NCBI RefSeq assembly: GCF_934754925.1
Contig: NZ_CAKVJA010000007.1
Coordinates: forward strand, 1 to 64,000
Direction: 5' to 3'
Origin: an uncultured Clostridium sp.
GTDB lineage: Bacteria; Bacillota; Clostridia; Clostridiales; Clostridiaceae
Length of the DNA stretch: 64,000 bases
Numbering within the stretch: the first letter of the stretch is position 1; every line of letters begins with the position of its first letter. The notes beneath the pieces are model-generated. The model did no database searches, was not told the DNA's origin, and saw only the letters and a list, made by a program, of their open reading frames with translations. A program made the position numbers and the translations under genes. Positions 18,148 through 26,685 of the stretch are shown in pieces.

Positions 18148-18270
18148 AAAACCACTCCTTAAAATATATTTTTAATCTAATTAACCTTTTATAGTATTTC
18201 TAATTATTGTATTGTTAATACAATAAAATTTTTTTATTAAGTATATAAATTTAATAAAAAAGAAATAGTA

Positions 18271-18304
18271 CGAATTAAATTTAGATAAAACATAATAAAA
18301 TTCG
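18271..18304. promoter_or_regulatory. PurBox-like inverted pair 1
   Basis: CGAA (18271-18274) and TTCG (18301-18304) in inverted orientation with 26 bases between, upstream of the purL promoter. The arrangement resembles the paired CGAA-core PurBoxes bound by Bacillus-type PurR. Flanks are only partly like the consensus. Confidence 0.4.
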
Positions 18305-18343
18305 CTTATATGACGAAAATTGTATTATAAAAAAACAATAAAG

Positions 18344-18372
18344 TTGACATTAATAAAATAAATTGGTAATAT
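18344..18372 (+). promoter_or_regulatory. purine operon promoter
   Basis: Consensus TTGACA (18344-18349), 17-base spacer, TAATAT (18367-18372), 74 bases before the purL start codon. Confidence 0.85.
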
Positions 18373-18377
18373 TTAAG

Positions 18378-18421
18378 TAATACGAAGAATAAATATAAAA
18401 AAGACAAAAATGTTCGTGTTT
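18378..18421. promoter_or_regulatory. PurBox-like inverted pair 2
   Basis: TAATACGAAGAAT (18378-18390) and AATGTTCGTGTTT (18409-18421): the CGAA and TTCG cores are again 26 bases apart, just downstream of the promoter. The right box read in reverse, AAACACGAACATT, is close to the PurR consensus AWWWCCGAACWWT. Likely purine-responsive operator; no purine riboswitch-like core is visible. Confidence 0.5.
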
Positions 18422-18445
18422 TAAATGTGTATATGGAGGTATATA

Positions 18446-21400
18446 ATGTTAGGATTTAAATGTATTTTTGTAGAAAAGAAAAATGGTTTTAATGTTGAAG
18501 CAAAAAGTCTTATGGAAGATTTCAAAAGTAATTTAAGAATAGATACTCTTAAAGATGTAAGAGTAGTTAATAAATATATATTAGGTGAAATGAAAGAAGA
18601 GTACTATAAAAAATCTTTATACACAATATTTGCTGAAAAGACAGTAGATAATTTATATGAAGGAACTCTTCCAATTGATAAAAGTGAAATTGCGTTTGCA
18701 GTTGAGTTTTTACCAGGACAGTATGATCAAAGAGCTGATTCAGCATCTGAATGTATTGGATTATTAGGCGCTGAGGAAAGAGTAGAAGTAAAATCAGCTA
18801 AAGTAATAATTTTAAAAGGTGATTTAAGTAAAGAAGATATAGAAAAAATAAAAAAATATTATATAAATCCAGTAGATTCTAGGGAAGTAGCAATAGATAA
18901 TATTGAACTTTCTTCAGAATTATCAGAGCCTAACGATGTAGAAGTACTTTATGATTTTGTTAGTAAAGATAGAAATCAAATAGAAGAATTCCATAAGGAA
19001 TTAGGACTAGCAATGAGTTTGGAAGATCTATTAATGATAAGAGATTATTTTAAGAGTGAAGAAAAGGTACCGACAATTACAGAAATAAAAGTTATTGACA
19101 CTTATTGGTCAGATCACTGTAGACATACAACATTTAGCACAGCAATTGAAGATGTAACATTTGAAATAGGTAAATTAAATAATGCAGCACAAAAATCATA
19201 TGAGTCATATTTAAAATCAAGAGAGTTTATCTATGGAGAAACAGATAGAGATGAAACATTAATGGATATAGCAGTTATTACTATGAAAGAAATGAGAAAG
19301 AGAGGGATTCTAGATGATCTAGATATTTCTGAAGAAATAAATGCTTGTTCAATAAAAGTTAACATAGAAACAGATAAGGGTAATGAAGAATACTTAGTGA
19401 TGTTTAAAAATGAAACGCATAATCACCCAACTGAAATAGAACCTTTTGGTGGAGCAGCAACTTGCTTAGGAGGAGCTATAAGAGATCCACTTTCAGGTAG
19501 AACATATGTATATCAAGCTATGAGAGTTACTGGTGCAGCAGATCCAACAGTACCAGTTGAAGATACAATTAAAGGTAAATTACCACAAAGGACTATTACT
19601 TTAGGAGCAGCACATGGTTATAGCTCATATGGTAATCAAATTGGTTTAGCAACTGGACAAGTTTCAGAAATTTATCATCCAAACTATCTTGCTAAGAGAA
19701 TGGAAGTTGGTGCAGTTATAGCAGCAGCGCCAAGGGAAAATGTAGTAAGAGAAGAGCCAAAAGCCGGTGATATAGTAATTCTTCTTGGAGGAAGAACTGG
19801 TAGAGATGGTGTTGGTGGAGCTACAGGTTCATCAAAAGAACATACTGAAGATTCAATAAATGAATGTGGAGCAGAAGTTCAAAAAGGGAATGCACCAACA
19901 GAAAGAAAAATTCAAAGATTATTTAGAAATGCTGAAATTGCAAAGATGATAAAAAGATGTAATGACTTTGGAGCTGGTGGGGTTTCAGTTGCAATTGGAG
20001 AATTAACTAGGGGATTAGATATTAATTTAGATAAAGTTCCTAAAAAATATGAAGGCTTAGATGGAACTGAAATTGCAATTTCTGAATCACAAGAAAGAAT
20101 GGCTGTAGTAGTAAATAAGGAAAATGTAGATAGATTTATAGAATTATCTAAGGAAGAAAATTTAGAAGCGGTAGTTGTTGCAGAAGTTACTGATAGTGAG
20201 CATCTAAGAATGTATTGGAGAGGAAAAGAAATAGTTAACTTAAAGAGAAGTTTCTTAGATACAAATGGTGCAAGACAAACAACAAATGTAGAAGTTAAAT
20301 TACCAGGTGAATATCCTTTTGTAGTTGCAGATATAAATGTTAAAGAAGAATGGATAAATAACTTAAAGAAATTAAATGTGGCTTCACAAAAGGGACTAGT
20401 TGAAAGATTTGACTCAACTATAGGAAGCGGAACAGTCCTTATGCCATATGGTGGTAAGTATGCAACAACTGAACAAGAAGCCATGGTTGCTAAGATTCCG
20501 GTATTAAATGGTGAAAGTAAAGAAGCAACAATAATGAGTTATGGATTTAATCCAGATTTAGGAATGTGGAGTCCATACCATATGGCATATTACTCAATAA
20601 TTGAAGCAGTAACAAAGTTAGCAGCAGTTGGTGGAGACTATAGAAAAGCAAGATTAACTCTTCAAGAATATTTTGAAAAATTAGGAAATGTTCCGGAAAG
20701 ATGGGGAAAACCATTTGCAGCATTACTTGGAGCATACCAAGCTCAGATAGATTTAGGAATACCTGCAATTGGTGGAAAGGACTCAATGTCTGGAAGCTTT
20801 GGAGAGATAGATGTGCCTCCAACATTAGTAGCCTTTGCAGTTGGAGTTGAAAAAGCAAAAAATATAATTTCAGCAGAGTTTAAAGAAGTAGGCTCAAAAT
20901 TAGTATACTTAATGGCTGAAAGAAATGAAGATTATACATTAAAGGTAGAAGGATATAAAAAGAATTTAGAGAAGTTACATGAGCTTATTTTAGAAGGAAA
21001 AGTAATATCTGCATCATCAGTTAAATTTGGTGGAGTTTCAGAAGTACTTTCTAAAATGGCTTTTGGAAATAAAATTGGGGTTAAATTCTCTAATCTAACT
21101 AAAGAAGAACTTTTTGGATTAAACTACGGAAGTTTAGTTTTAGAAGTTAAATCAAATGTGAATATAGATGAAGAATTTAAAGGATGCGCTTACAAAGCAA
21201 TAGGGTACACAGTTAAAGATGAAGCAATAATTTCAGAAGAATATGATTTAGATTTAAAATTAGATGTTTTAGAAGAAACTTACGAAGAAAAGTTATCTAA
21301 AGTATTCAAAATAAAAACTGATGATAAAAATGAAACTGTAAAAGAAGTTTTATATAATAAGGCAAATACTAAGTCACCTATTATAAAGGTTGCTAAACCA

Positions 21401-22192
21401 AAAGTAATAATTCCAGTATTTCCAGGAACAAACTGTGAATATGATTGTGAAAGAGCATTTAGAAATGCTGGAGCTAAAACAGAAACTCTAGTATTTAGAA
21501 ATTATTCTAATAGCGCTTTTGTACAATCAATTGAAAATTTAGAAAAGCAAATTAGAGAAAGCCAAATAATAATGTTACCAGGAGGATTCTCTGCAGGAGA
21601 TGAACCGGACGGATCAGGTAAATTTATTTCAACAGTATTTAGAAATGAAAGAATTAAAGATGCTGTTATGGATTTATTAAAGAATAGAGATGGATTAGTA
21701 TTAGGTATTTGCAATGGATTCCAAGCGCTAATTAAATTAGGATTAGTCCCTTATGGTGAAATAGTTGATATTGAAGAAGATATGGCTACATTAACTTATA
21801 ACGAAATTAATAGACATATGAGTTCAATAATTCAAACTAAGGTTGTTTCTAATAAATCGCCATGGTTTAGTGGAGTTAAATTAGGTGATATACACAATGT
21901 GGCAATTTCACATGGAGAAGGAAGATTCGTTGCTCCAGAAAAACTATTAAAGCAATTAGTTGAAAATGGACAAGTAGCAACTCAATATGTTGATAATAAG
22001 GGAAATATAGCATTAGACATGCCATTTAATCCAAATGGATCAATGTTAGGAATAGAAGGTATAACAAGCCCTGATGGTAGAGTTCTTGGTAAGATGGGAC
22101 ACTCTGAAAGAATAGGAGATAATCTTTATAAAAATGTACCAGGAAACTTTGATCAAAAGATTTTCGAATCAGGGGTTAGATACTTTAAATAG
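18446..22192 (+). CDS. purL: phosphoribosylformylglycinamidine synthase (single chain)
   Basis: 1248 residues from the ATG at 18446, which has GGAGG seven bases upstream; the frame extends 21 bases further but that ATG precedes the ribosome site. It is the large fused form: PurS-like N-terminus, two FGAM-synthase ATP domains (DHCRHTTFSTAI, KNETHNHPTEIEPFGGAATCLGG) and a C-terminal PurQ-type glutaminase with nucleophile Cys1089 (LGICNGF) and a HGEGRF His motif. It converts FGAR to FGAM with glutamine and ATP, step 4 of purine synthesis. First gene of the operon, an unusual position compared with Bacillus. Confidence 0.97.
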   Translation: MLGFKCIFVEKKNGFNVEAKSLMEDFKSNLRIDTLKDVRVVNKYILGEMKEEYYKKSLYTIFAEKTVDNLYEGTLPIDKSEIAFAVEFLPGQYDQRADSASECIGLLGAEERVEVKSAKVIILKGDLSKEDIEKIKKYYINPVDSREVAIDNIELSSELSEPNDVEVLYDFVSKDRNQIEEFHKELGLAMSLEDLLMIRDYFKSEEKVPTITEIKVIDTYWSDHCRHTTFSTAIEDVTFEIGKLNNAAQKSYESYLKSREFIYGETDRDETLMDIAVITMKEMRKRGILDDLDISEEINACSIKVNIETDKGNEEYLVMFKNETHNHPTEIEPFGGAATCLGGAIRDPLSGRTYVYQAMRVTGAADPTVPVEDTIKGKLPQRTITLGAAHGYSSYGNQIGLATGQVSEIYHPNYLAKRMEVGAVIAAAPRENVVREEPKAGDIVILLGGRTGRDGVGGATGSSKEHTEDSINECGAEVQKGNAPTERKIQRLFRNAEIAKMIKRCNDFGAGGVSVAIGELTRGLDINLDKVPKKYEGLDGTEIAISESQERMAVVVNKENVDRFIELSKEENLEAVVVAEVTDSEHLRMYWRGKEIVNLKRSFLDTNGARQTTNVEVKLPGEYPFVVADINVKEEWINNLKKLNVASQKGLVERFDSTIGSGTVLMPYGGKYATTEQEAMVAKIPVLNGESKEATIMSYGFNPDLGMWSPYHMAYYSIIEAVTKLAAVGGDYRKARLTLQEYFEKLGNVPERWGKPFAALLGAYQAQIDLGIPAIGGKDSMSGSFGEIDVPPTLVAFAVGVEKAKNIISAEFKEVGSKLVYLMAERNEDYTLKVEGYKKNLEKLHELILEGKVISASSVKFGGVSEVLSKMAFGNKIGVKFSNLTKEELFGLNYGSLVLEVKSNVNIDEEFKGCAYKAIGYTVKDEAIISEEYDLDLKLDVLEETYEEKLSKVFKIKTDDKNETVKEVLYNKANTKSPIIKVAKPKVIIPVFPGTNCEYDCERAFRNAGAKTETLVFRNYSNSAFVQSIENLEKQIRESQIIMLPGGFSAGDEPDGSGKFISTVFRNERIKDAVMDLLKNRDGLVLGICNGFQALIKLGLVPYGEIVDIEEDMATLTYNEINRHMSSIIQTKVVSNKSPWFSGVKLGDIHNVAISHGEGRFVAPEKLLKQLVENGQVATQYVDNKGNIALDMPFNPNGSMLGIEGITSPDGRVLGKMGHSERIGDNLYKNVPGNFDQKIFESGVRYFK

Positions 22193-22195
22193 TTT

Positions 22196-22250
22196 CAAGT
22201 TTCAAGTGATAAGTGGCAAGTTAAGGTGGAAACTCCTTAGGGAGTTTCTT
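22196..22250. repeat. AAGTGAC-heptamer intergenic repeat, copy 1
   Basis: Variants of the heptamer CAAGTGA in tandem (around 22196-22225) followed by the hairpin GAAACTCC (22229-22236) / GGAGTTTC (22243-22250). It matches copy 2 after purC in order and sequence. Inside the pur operon between purL and purE. Confidence 0.65.
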
Positions 22251-22293
22251 GAATAAATAATGAAATAAAATTTAAAGTGTAGGGAGAATTAAA

Positions 22294-22773
22294 ATGAAAG
22301 TAGCAATATTTTTTGGCTCTAAGTCAGATACAGAAATAATGAGAGGAGCAGCTAACTGCTTAAAGGAATTTGGTATTGAGTATAAAGCATTTGTTTTATC
22401 AGCTCATAGAGTTCCAGAAAAGTTAGAAGAAACTCTAAGAGAATGTGAAGCACAAGGATGTGAAGTTGTAATTGCAGGTGCAGGTCTTGCAGCACACTTA
22501 CCAGGAGTAATAGCTTCACAAACAACAATGCCAGTTATAGGAGTTCCTTGTAAAGGAGCAATTGAAGGATTAGATGCATTATTTTCAATAGTTCAAATGC
22601 CGAAATCTATTCCGGTTGCAACAGTTGGAATAAATAATTCCTATAATGCTGGAATGCTTGCTGTACAAATGTTAGCTGTTGGAGATAAGGAATTAAAAGC
22701 TAAATTAGTTCAATATAGAAAAGAAATGAAAGAAAAGTTTATAGCTGAAAATGGTGAAGGAGTGGATTTATAA
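22294..22773 (+). CDS. purE: N5-CAIR mutase / AIR carboxylase catalytic subunit
   Basis: 159 residues. The FFGSKSDTE start, SAHRVPE, GAGLAAHLPGV and SIVQMPKSIPVATV motifs define PurE, which places the carboxyl group on AIR to give CAIR. The sequence looks like the class I form, yet no purK (which normally supplies N5-CAIR) is in this operon; purK may be elsewhere or the enzyme may use CO2 directly. Start follows GGGAGAA. Its stop shares a base with the purC start (TAATG). Confidence 0.93.
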   Translation: MKVAIFFGSKSDTEIMRGAANCLKEFGIEYKAFVLSAHRVPEKLEETLRECEAQGCEVVIAGAGLAAHLPGVIASQTTMPVIGVPCKGAIEGLDALFSIVQMPKSIPVATVGINNSYNAGMLAVQMLAVGDKELKAKLVQYRKEMKEKFIAENGEGVDL

Positions 22774-23477
22774 TGGAAAAATTAGAGATGATGTACGAAG
22801 GTAAGGCAAAGAAAATATATGCTACAAATAAGGCTGATGAAGTAATAGTTTATTACAAAGATGATGCAACTGCTTTTAACGGAGAAAAGAAGGGGCAAAT
22901 AGAAGATAAGGGTGTTTTAAATAATGCAATTACTTCAATGTTATTTGAGATGTTAAATAGTAAAGGAGTACCAACTCACTTTATTAAAAAGTTAAGTGAT
23001 AGAGAACAATTATGTAAAAAGGTTGAAATAGTTCCTTTAGAAGTAATAGTAAGAAATGTTGCAGCTGGTTCTATGGCTAAGAGATTAGGATTAGAAGAAG
23101 GAACTGAACTTAAAACAACAGTATTTGAGTTATCATATAAAGATGATTCTTTAGGAGATCCATTAATAAATGACTACCATGCAGTTGGTATTGGAGCAAC
23201 AACTTTTGATGAATTAGAAAAGATTTATTCTTTAACAGCAAAAATTAATGATATTTTAAAGGATATGTTCTTAAAATCTAACATAAGATTAATAGACTTT
23301 AAATTAGAGTTTGGTAGATATAATGGAGATATAGTTTTAGCTGATGAAATTTCACCAGATACTTGCAGATTCTGGGATGCAACAACTGGAGAAAAGTTAG
23401 ATAAGGATAGATTTAGAAGAGATCTTGGTAATGTTAAGGATGCTTATGTTGAGATATTAAAGAGAATACAAGAATAG
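22773..23477 (+). CDS. purC: SAICAR synthetase
   Basis: 234 residues, typical size. MYEGKAKKIYAT, the ATP-binding KDDATAFNGEKKG, VRNVAAGS and the DEISPDTCRFWD motif are diagnostic. It joins aspartate to CAIR using ATP. It overlaps the purE stop codon by one base, so translation is coupled. Complete, with a repeat-containing 163-base spacer before purF. Confidence 0.97.
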   Translation: MEKLEMMYEGKAKKIYATNKADEVIVYYKDDATAFNGEKKGQIEDKGVLNNAITSMLFEMLNSKGVPTHFIKKLSDREQLCKKVEIVPLEVIVRNVAAGSMAKRLGLEEGTELKTTVFELSYKDDSLGDPLINDYHAVGIGATTFDELEKIYSLTAKINDILKDMFLKSNIRLIDFKLEFGRYNGDIVLADEISPDTCRFWDATTGEKLDKDRFRRDLGNVKDAYVEILKRIQE

Positions 23478-23485
23478 TTTAGATA

Positions 23486-23617
23486 GTGACAAGTGGCAAG
23501 TGACAAGTTGAGGATGAAACTCCTTGTGTAGTTTCTAAAAATATATATTTTACATTCAGTATTAACTGAATTTATTCATTAACTTGAAACTTGTAACTTA
23601 TAACTTGTCACTCAAAA
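23486..23617. repeat. AAGTGAC-heptamer repeat, copy 2, with inverted right arm
   Basis: CAAGTGGCAAGTGACAAGTT (about 23492-23511) lies before GAAACTCC...AGTTTC as in copy 1; the right side (about 23582-23614) carries the complementary series ACTTGAAACTTGTAACTTA and ACTTGTCACT. The two sides can pair to form a long stem within the pur mRNA between purC and purF. Confidence 0.65.
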
Positions 23618-23640
23618 ACTAATTAATTGGGGGTAGGAGT

Positions 23641-25062
23641 ATGAATCCAAAGTTAGATAATATAATAATGGATCCAAGTAATGATAAATTTAAAGATGAA
23701 TGTGGAGTGTTTGGTGTGTATTCAAACAAGCCACTAGATGTTTCATCGCTGACTTACTATGGTTTATATGCACTTCAACATAGAGGACAAGAAAGTGCAG
23801 GTATAGCTGTTGCTAATGGTGAAGATATAAATATTAAAAAGGGAATGGGACTTATTACAGAAGCATTTTCTCAAGAAGATATAAATAGTTTAAAGGGATT
23901 TGCTGCTATTGGACATGTTAGATATTCAACAAGTGGTGATACTAGAATCGAAAATGCCCAACCATTATTAAGCCAAACAAAGTTAGGACCAATAGCTATG
24001 GCACACAATGGAACATTAGTTAATGCAGATGTTATTAGAGAGTTATTAGAGGATGGAGGACATATATTCCATACATCAATTGATTCAGAAGTAATTGCTA
24101 ACTTAATTGCAAGAGGAGCTAAAAAAGGTGTTGAAAGAGCAGTATTAGATGCAATTCAAGCTGTTAGAGGATCATTTGCAATGGTTATATTAACTGAAAA
24201 CAAGCTTATTGGTGTAAGAGATCCACATGGAATAAGGCCTCTTTCTTTAGGAAAAATTGAGGAAGGATATATTTTAACTTCTGAAAGCTGTGCTTTAGAT
24301 GCAATTGGTGCAGAATTAGTTAGGGATATTGAGCCAGGAGAAATTGTAGTAATTGATGAAAATGGAATTAATTCATATAGATATTCTGAAAATACTCAAT
24401 GTCAAACTTGTGCCTTTGAATATATTTATTTTGCAAGACCTGATTCTATTATAGATGGATTAGATGTTCATGAATCAAGAGTAAGAGCTGGAGAACAATT
24501 ATATAAAGAAAATCCAATTGATGCAGATGTAGTTGTTGCAGTACCAGATTCAGGTATACCAGCAGCAATAGGATATGCTAAGGCTTCAGGAATACCTTAT
24601 GATACAGGATTTGTAAAAAATAGATATGTAGGTAGAACATTTATTACTCCATCTCAAGAAGTTAGGGAAAGAGCAGTTGCTGTTAAGTTAAATCCTTTAA
24701 AAGTAAATATAAAAGGTAAGAGAGTTATTCTTATAGATGATTCAATAGTAAGAGGAACTACTTCAAAACATTTAGTTGAATCTTTAAGAAGGGCTGGAGC
24801 AAAAGAGGTTCATTTCTTAGTTGCATCACCAGTAGTTCAATATCCATGTTACTTTGGAATTGATACTCCTTATAGAAAAGAGCTTATTGGGGCTAATCAC
24901 TCATTAGAAGAAATAAGAGAAATAATTGGTTGTGATTCTTTAGGATATTTAACTATGAATGGTATGTACAAATGCTTTAATGCAAATCAAGGTTATTGTG
25001 TAGGATGCTTCAATGGAGTATATCCTGTTGCAACACCAATCGAAAACCAAAATCATAACTAA
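23641..25062 (+). CDS. purF: amidophosphoribosyltransferase
   Basis: 473 residues. A 20-residue propeptide precedes Cys21 (DECGVFGVY), the glutaminase nucleophile that must be exposed by processing, as in the Bacillus-type enzyme. The PRPP site is VILIDDSIVRGTT, and cysteines in CQTCAF and the C-terminal CFNANQGYCVGC region fit the ligands of the oxygen-sensitive [4Fe-4S] cluster. It makes phosphoribosylamine from PRPP and glutamine, the committed step. Start follows GGGGGTAGGAG. Confidence 0.97.
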   Translation: MNPKLDNIIMDPSNDKFKDECGVFGVYSNKPLDVSSLTYYGLYALQHRGQESAGIAVANGEDINIKKGMGLITEAFSQEDINSLKGFAAIGHVRYSTSGDTRIENAQPLLSQTKLGPIAMAHNGTLVNADVIRELLEDGGHIFHTSIDSEVIANLIARGAKKGVERAVLDAIQAVRGSFAMVILTENKLIGVRDPHGIRPLSLGKIEEGYILTSESCALDAIGAELVRDIEPGEIVVIDENGINSYRYSENTQCQTCAFEYIYFARPDSIIDGLDVHESRVRAGEQLYKENPIDADVVVAVPDSGIPAAIGYAKASGIPYDTGFVKNRYVGRTFITPSQEVRERAVAVKLNPLKVNIKGKRVILIDDSIVRGTTSKHLVESLRRAGAKEVHFLVASPVVQYPCYFGIDTPYRKELIGANHSLEEIREIIGCDSLGYLTMNGMYKCFNANQGYCVGCFNGVYPVATPIENQNHN

Positions 25063-25080
25063 GAAAGGTAGGAATTTATA

Positions 25081-26082
25081 ATGATAACTTACAAAGATGC
25101 TGGAGTTAATATAGAAGAGGGTTATAAGTCAGTAAAGCTTATAAAAGAATATGCACAAAGAACAATGAGTGAATATGTTTTAAATGGCTTAGGAAGTTTT
25201 GCTGGAATGGTTGAATTACCAGAAGGTTATAAAAAACCTGTTTTAGTTTCAGGTACGGATGGGGTTGGAACTAAGCTTGAATTAGCATTTAAAACTAAGA
25301 AATATGATACAGTGGGTATTGACTGTGTAGCTATGTGTGTAAATGATATTTTATGTCATGGAGCAAAGCCATTATTTTTCTTAGATTATATAGCTTGTGG
25401 AAAGCTTGAAGCAGAAGTTGCTGCTGATTTAGTTAAAGGTGTTTCAGATGGTTGTGTTATGTCAGATTGTGCTTTAGTTGGTGGAGAAACTGCTGAAATG
25501 CCAGGTTTTTATAAAGAAGGAGAATATGATATTGCAGGATTTGCAGTAGGTATCGTTGATAAAGATAAAATAATAAACGGAAAAAATATTAAGCCAGGCG
25601 ATAAGCTAATTGGTATTACTTCTTCAGGGGTACATTCAAATGGATTCTCTTTAGTTAGAAAATTATATACAGATTTAAATGAAAAATTTAATGGAGAAGA
25701 AGTTTGGAAAACATTAATTACTCCAACTAAGATATACGTTAAACCAATATTAAGCTTAATTGAAAAATTTGATATTAAGGGTATGTCTCATATAACAGGT
25801 GGAGGATTTATTGAAAATGTCCCAAGAATGTTTAATGGCTCAGAATTAACTGCAGAAATAAATAAAGATAGTTATCCATTACCAGCAATCTTTGAAGATA
25901 TGATTAACAAAGGTGTAAATAGAGATCATATGTATAACACATTTAATATGGGAATTGGTTTTGTGTTATGTGTTGATGAAAAAGATGTTAATGCTGTTAT
26001 AAAAGAACTTCATGAATTAGGTGAAAAAGCTTATGAAATTGGTGTTGTAACAGCTGGAGGTGAAGGAGTTTGCTTAAAGTAG
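25081..26082 (+). CDS. purM: AIR synthetase
   Basis: 333 residues of normal length. SGTDGVGTKLELA, DCVAMCVNDIL and LVGGETAEMPGFY are conserved ATP/FGAM-binding motifs of PurM, which closes FGAM to AIR. RBS AGGTAGGAAT. Its 3' end overlaps the start of purN by 13 bases. Confidence 0.97.
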   Translation: MITYKDAGVNIEEGYKSVKLIKEYAQRTMSEYVLNGLGSFAGMVELPEGYKKPVLVSGTDGVGTKLELAFKTKKYDTVGIDCVAMCVNDILCHGAKPLFFLDYIACGKLEAEVAADLVKGVSDGCVMSDCALVGGETAEMPGFYKEGEYDIAGFAVGIVDKDKIINGKNIKPGDKLIGITSSGVHSNGFSLVRKLYTDLNEKFNGEEVWKTLITPTKIYVKPILSLIEKFDIKGMSHITGGGFIENVPRMFNGSELTAEINKDSYPLPAIFEDMINKGVNRDHMYNTFNMGIGFVLCVDEKDVNAVIKELHELGEKAYEIGVVTAGGEGVCLK

Positions 26083-26672
26083 CAGTACTTGTATCTGGTG
26101 GAGGTTCAAACCTCCAATCAATTTTAGATTATGGAGAAGAAACTTTTAAAGTTGAAATGGTTATTGGAAGTAAAGAAGGCATTTATGGTTTAGAAAGAGC
26201 TAAAAATGCTGGAATTCCATCATATGTTGTTTCTAAAAAGGAATATGGAAATGAAGCTTCTAATAAGATATTAGAATTAACTAAAGGTAAGGTTGATTTA
26301 ATAGTTTTAGCTGGTTATCTTTCAATATTAGATGGGGAAATATTAAAAGAATTTAAAGATAGAATAATAAACATTCATCCTTCACTTATACCAAGTTTTT
26401 GTGGAGATAAAATGTATGGGATGCATGTACATAATGCAGTAAGAGCTTCAGGTGTTAAGTTTACTGGATGTACAGTTCATTTTGTTAATGAAGAAGTAGA
26501 TGGTGGGGCAATAATACTTCAAGAAGCAGTTCCAGTATATTTTGATGATAGGGCAGAAGATATACAAAAGAGAGTACTAGTGGAAGAGCATAAATTATTA
26601 CCTAAAGCTATTGATTTAATAAGTAGAGGTAAAATTGAGATTATAGACGGCAGAGTAAATATTTTAAAATAG
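26070..26672 (+). CDS. purN: phosphoribosylglycinamide formyltransferase
   Basis: 200 residues beginning at a TTG inside the end of purM; no ATG or GTG precedes the conserved LKVAVLVSGGGSNLQ, and GGAGG sits nine bases upstream of the TTG. Catalytic residues are in NIHPSLIPSFCG (Asn, His) and EEVDGGAII (Asp). It transfers a formyl group from 10-formyl-THF to GAR. The overlap and weak start suggest coupling to purM translation. Confidence 0.95.
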   Translation: MLKVAVLVSGGGSNLQSILDYGEETFKVEMVIGSKEGIYGLERAKNAGIPSYVVSKKEYGNEASNKILELTKGKVDLIVLAGYLSILDGEILKEFKDRIINIHPSLIPSFCGDKMYGMHVHNAVRASGVKFTGCTVHFVNEEVDGGAIILQEAVPVYFDDRAEDIQKRVLVEEHKLLPKAIDLISRGKIEIIDGRVNILK

Positions 26673-26685
26673 GGAGGATTTTTAC

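Noticed and set aside
18148..18445. Possible purine riboswitch in the purL leader
   Set aside because: I find no conserved loop-loop sequences or terminator-antiterminator structure; the CGAA/TTCG pairs explain regulation better.
19912..20858. Long open frames on the minus strand inside purL
   Set aside because: They are antisense shadows of a highly conserved gene with no ribosome sites or recognisable protein sequence.
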